Shown: positions 28,954-31,123 of the stretch, piece after piece
How positions within the stretch are numbered: the first letter of the stretch is position 1
Layout: each line of letters opens with the position of its first letter
From: JBBSQE01 sp038258095
Lineage (GTDB): Bacteria; Actinomycetota; Thermoleophilia; Solirubrobacterales; 70-9
Assembly (NCBI GenBank): GCA_038258095.1
Contig: JBBSQE010000010.1
Location: 1-31,123, forward strand
DNA: 31,123 bases
Reading direction: 5' to 3'
Made by a program: the position numbers and the translations under genes
Notes under the pieces: generated by a model
Told to the model about the DNA's origin: nothing
The model's database searches: none
What the model saw: the letters and a program-made list of their open reading frames with translations, nothing else

Positions 28954-29862
28954 TCAGCCGTCGCCGATGACCTCACGTAGGTCGGCGGCGGCGCGCTCCG
29001 GGGGGTAGACGTTGATGTCGACTCCGGTCCCGAGCTCGAACCCGGCGCTAGTGGTCAGGCGCGGCGCGATGTCGACGTGCCAGTGGAAATGGTCCGCGCC
29101 CCGCGGTGCGGTCCGGACCCACAGGTTCAGGTCGGGGGAGATGCCGAACAGGTCGGCGAGTGCCCTAAGCGCCCTCTGGATCATCCGCCCTCCGCCGCGA
29201 GCCTCCCCGAAGTCGGCTTCGGGCGTCCGCGGGACGACCCTCATCTCGAACGGCGACCGCGACGCCCAGGGACAGATCAGTGCCGCCTCGTCGTCGATCG
29301 CCGCCAGGCGGTCGCGCCTGCGCACCTCGTCGACGAGCACGTCGCTCAGGAGACTGCCTCCCGCCGTGCGCTCCCGGTAGGCGTTCGAGCGCTCCCGCTC
29401 CCGGGCGATGCTCGCGGGCACGAACGGAAGCGCGAAGAGCTGAGCGTGGGTGTGCTCGATGGTCGAGCCGGCGCTGGCCCCCTCGTTGACGATGAGCTGC
29501 GTGTAGGCGGCGTCTGTGTGCGCGCGCATCCGCTCCCGCCAGGCGGCGACGGCCGCGGCGAACTGGTCGTCGGAAAGCTCGGCGAGCGTCGTCGCGTGCT
29601 CGGGGGAGTTGATGACGACCTCGTGGGCTCCCGCGGCCGGGCGTGAGACGAACAGGTCAGCCTCGCCGACCCTGCGCGACGCCGCGAGAGGGTCCCCGGC
29701 GCGCGTGAAGGCCCCGGTGTCCCCACCTCCGCCGGCCAGCCCGGGACCCGCTGCGTCAACCGCGTCCAGCGCCGGGTAGAGGTTCGGCACGACCCTCGTC
29801 GTCCAGCCCGGCCCGTCGGCGTCGCCCTTGGCCCGCTGCGCCTCCACCTCCGGCGGGGTCAT
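28954..29862 (-). CDS. galT: Galactose-1-phosphate uridylyltransferase, N-terminus lost by frameshift
   Basis: Leloir-pathway enzyme (or related HIT-superfamily nucleotidyltransferase) exchanging UMP between UDP-glucose and galactose-1-phosphate. Motifs in this 302-residue frame: the active-site HxHxQ as EHTHAQLFALP, FHWHVDIAPRL and AGFELGTGVDINVYPPE. ATG 29862 is not the natural start: the zinc-binding CPFCEGHEA lies just upstream in the same frame, followed upstream by a TGA. The expected first 38 residues (EIRIDQVSGLRALLAPGRAE, RPDAFSVPERPAPDPG) are in another frame, joined if one G is added to GGG at 29892-29894. The corrected gene would reach about 30011, where CTG overlaps the slipin stop in CTGA. 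Confidence 0.85.
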   Translation of the reverse strand: MTPPEVEAQRAKGDADGPGWTTRVVPNLYPALDAVDAAGPGLAGGGGDTGAFTRAGDPLAASRRVGEADLFVSRPAAGAHEVVINSPEHATTLAELSDDQFAAAVAAWRERMRAHTDAAYTQLIVNEGASAGSTIEHTHAQLFALPFVPASIARERERSNAYRERTAGGSLLSDVLVDEVRRRDRLAAIDDEAALICPWASRSPFEMRVVPRTPEADFGEARGGGRMIQRALRALADLFGISPDLNLWVRTAPRGADHFHWHVDIAPRLTTSAGFELGTGVDINVYPPERAAADLREVIGDG

Positions 29863-30007
29863 CGCCTCATGGCCCTCGCAGAACGGGCAGTCCCGGGGTC
29901 AGGCGCCGGGCGTTCGGGAACCGAGAAGGCATCCGGGCGCTCGGCTCGCCCGGGCGCGAGCAGCGCCCGCAAGCCCGAGACCTGGTCTATGCGTATCTCG
30001 GGAGCGC

Positions 30008-30880
30008 TCAGGAGGGCGGGCGCCGGGAGTCCGGGAGGTCCTTCTCCAGCTCGTCGAGCGTCGGCTTCGTGTCCGGCAAGACAGGAGCGTCGGGGGCCGG
30101 CGCCTTCGGCCGCGAGGGGCGCGGCTGGTCACCGTCGGGCTTCTTGAACGCGTCGAACATGTCGAGCGGGATCGGGAAGACGATGGTCGTGTTCTGGTTA
30201 ACGCCCATCTGCAGCAGCGTCTGCAGATAGCGAAGCTGGAGCGTCGCCGGGTTCTGGCTGATGATGTCGGCGGCGTCGGAGAGCTTCTGCGCGGCCTGGA
30301 ACTCGCCCTCGGAGCCGATGATCTTCGCGCGCCTCTCACGCTCGGCCTGTGCCTGCAGAGCGATCGCGCGCTGCATGTCCTGGGGCAGTTCGACGTCCTT
30401 GACCTCGACCGTCGAGACCTTGATCCCCCAAGGCTCGGTCTGCTCGTCGATGATCAGCTGCAACTCCTGGTTGAGCCGCTCGCGCTCGGTGAGCAGCGCG
30501 TCGAGCTCGGCCTTGCCGAGCACCGAGCGCAGGGTCGTCTGCGCGATCTGGGAGGTGGCGACGAGGAAGTTCTCGATCTCGGTGATCGCCTTGTCCGGAT
30601 CCATCACGCGGCCGTAGGCGACCGCGTTCACGCGGACGGTGACGTTGTCGCGGGTGATGACCTCCTGGGGAGGGACGTTGAGGGTGACCGTTCGCAGGTC
30701 GACGCGGACCATCTGATCGACGATCGGAATCAGGAAGCGCAAGCCCGGGCCCTTGAGAGCGACCAGCCGGCCGAGCCGGAAGACAACACCGCGCTCGTAC
30801 TCCCGGAGGATCCGGATCGCCGAAGCCCAGATGAACAGGCCGAGAACGACCACGACCCCGACGATCACCAGTCCTACCAT
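30008..30880 (-). CDS. Slipin/stomatin-like SPFH-domain membrane protein
   Basis: SPFH-domain scaffold of bacterial membrane microdomains, 290 residues. One N-terminal helix (MVGLVIVGVVVVLGLFIWAS) is followed by the SPFH domain (IREYERGV-type start, GPGLRFLIPIVDQMVRVDLR, VNAVAYGRVMDPDKAI, TLRSVLGKAELDALL), a coiled-coil QAQAERERRAKIIGSEGEFQ, and a Pro/Asp-rich tail. ATG 30880 has GGAAGGAAG eight bases upstream and lies four bases after the nfeD stop. Slipin/NfeD pairs are a known conserved unit in which the NfeD OB fold partners the slipin. galT follows directly. Confidence 0.93.
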   Translation of the reverse strand: MVGLVIVGVVVVLGLFIWASAIRILREYERGVVFRLGRLVALKGPGLRFLIPIVDQMVRVDLRTVTLNVPPQEVITRDNVTVRVNAVAYGRVMDPDKAITEIENFLVATSQIAQTTLRSVLGKAELDALLTERERLNQELQLIIDEQTEPWGIKVSTVEVKDVELPQDMQRAIALQAQAERERRAKIIGSEGEFQAAQKLSDAADIISQNPATLQLRYLQTLLQMGVNQNTTIVFPIPLDMFDAFKKPDGDQPRPSRPKAPAPDAPVLPDTKPTLDELEKDLPDSRRPPS

Positions 30881-30884
30881 CGAA

Positions 30885-31123
30885 TCAGCTTCCTTCCGGC
30901 TCGTTTCCCGCCGCTTCCGCGGCCTGCAGGTCATGCTCCGGGGCGCCATCTTCAAGCGGCGCAACCGTCAGAGTCAGGCCGTCTACGGCCTTGACCATGA
31001 CTCTATACCCGGGCTCGATGGGGTCATCCAGGTCAGCGGGCCGGGCTCGCCAGAGGGCGCCGGCGATGAACACCTGGCCGATCGGATCAAGCGCGATGCG
31101 GACGTCGCCGTGGGTGCCGATCA
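30885..31123 (-). CDS. NfeD family protein, C-terminal OB-fold part (5' end beyond window)
   Basis: Only the C-terminal about 79 residues are in the window. They contain IGTHGDVRIALDPIGQVFIA, GALWRARPADLDDPIEPG and VMVKAVDGLTLTVAPLED, the soluble OB-fold of NfeD proteins, then an acidic tail. Directly followed by the slipin gene (stop 30885, next ATG 30880), the standard NfeD-slipin operon. Whether the protein is the long (ClpP-like protease-containing) or short form cannot be seen. Confidence 0.88.
   Translation of the reverse strand, partial: IGTHGDVRIALDPIGQVFIAGALWRARPADLDDPIEPGYRVMVKAVDGLTLTVAPLEDGAPEHDLQAAEAAGNEPEGS

Overview
The window looks like chromosomal core DNA from a high-GC actinobacterium, most likely class Thermoleophilia (Solirubrobacterales-like). 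This rests on the very GC-rich codon third positions, the rpsF-ssb-rpsR-rplI ribosomal cluster, MptB-like GT-C and slipin/NfeD proteins, frequent GTG/TTG starts, and a recurrent start architecture in which a TANNNT -10 box sits only 6-9 nt before the start codon (leaderless mRNAs). No insertion sequence, phage gene, rRNA or CRISPR array was seen. Lineage is inferred from gene content, not from a search.

Layout. 1-1.9 kb: ribosomal/replication cluster on the minus strand (rpsF, ssb, rpsR, partial rplI). 2.0-2.6 kb: an Ala/Pro/Arg-rich anchored protein of unknown function. 2.6-9 kb: two minus-strand operons, an OtsA-like glycosyltransferase coupled to a secreted alpha/beta hydrolase, and an envelope-stress-like set of response regulator, histidine kinase and HtrA lipoprotein protease. 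9-11.1 kb: a membrane protein with a degenerate M28 ectodomain whose reading frame runs without a stop into a small FlgM-like gene that has its own sigma-28-type promoter and Shine-Dalgarno. 11-12.5 kb: thiL, then a doubly damaged HicBA toxin-antitoxin remnant. 12.5-17.1 kb: flippase-like protein, MptB-like mannosyltransferase and a class A PBP. 17.1-22.6 kb: MscS channel divergent from a HAD hydrolase and CPBP protease, then L,D-transpeptidase, SDR epimerase, glutathione peroxidase and pyrE. 22.6-25.3 kb: a small zinc-ribbon gene with an operator-like promoter, YczE-type membrane protein, FAD oxidoreductase and SnoaL-like protein. 25.4-31.1 kb: YHYH protein, two lineage-type hypotheticals, a beta-lactamase-fold lipoprotein behind tRNA-Arg(CCT), a 32-residue hydrophobic peptide gene, galT with an apparent frameshift, slipin and partial nfeD.

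Much of the content concerns the cell envelope: PBP1, L,D-transpeptidase, MptB-like enzyme, flippase-like protein, HtrA with its two-component system, MscS, CPBP, and slipin/NfeD. The most interesting items are the FlgM-like gene nested in frame at the end of another gene under a GCCGATAA promoter, the widespread leaderless starts, the decayed HicBA locus, the inverted-repeat promoter before the zinc-ribbon gene, the small membrane peptide, and palindromic ends shared by convergent genes. At least two genes (hicB, galT), and probably a third, look broken by a single base next to short G/C runs. This could be assembly error or real decay, and reads would decide.
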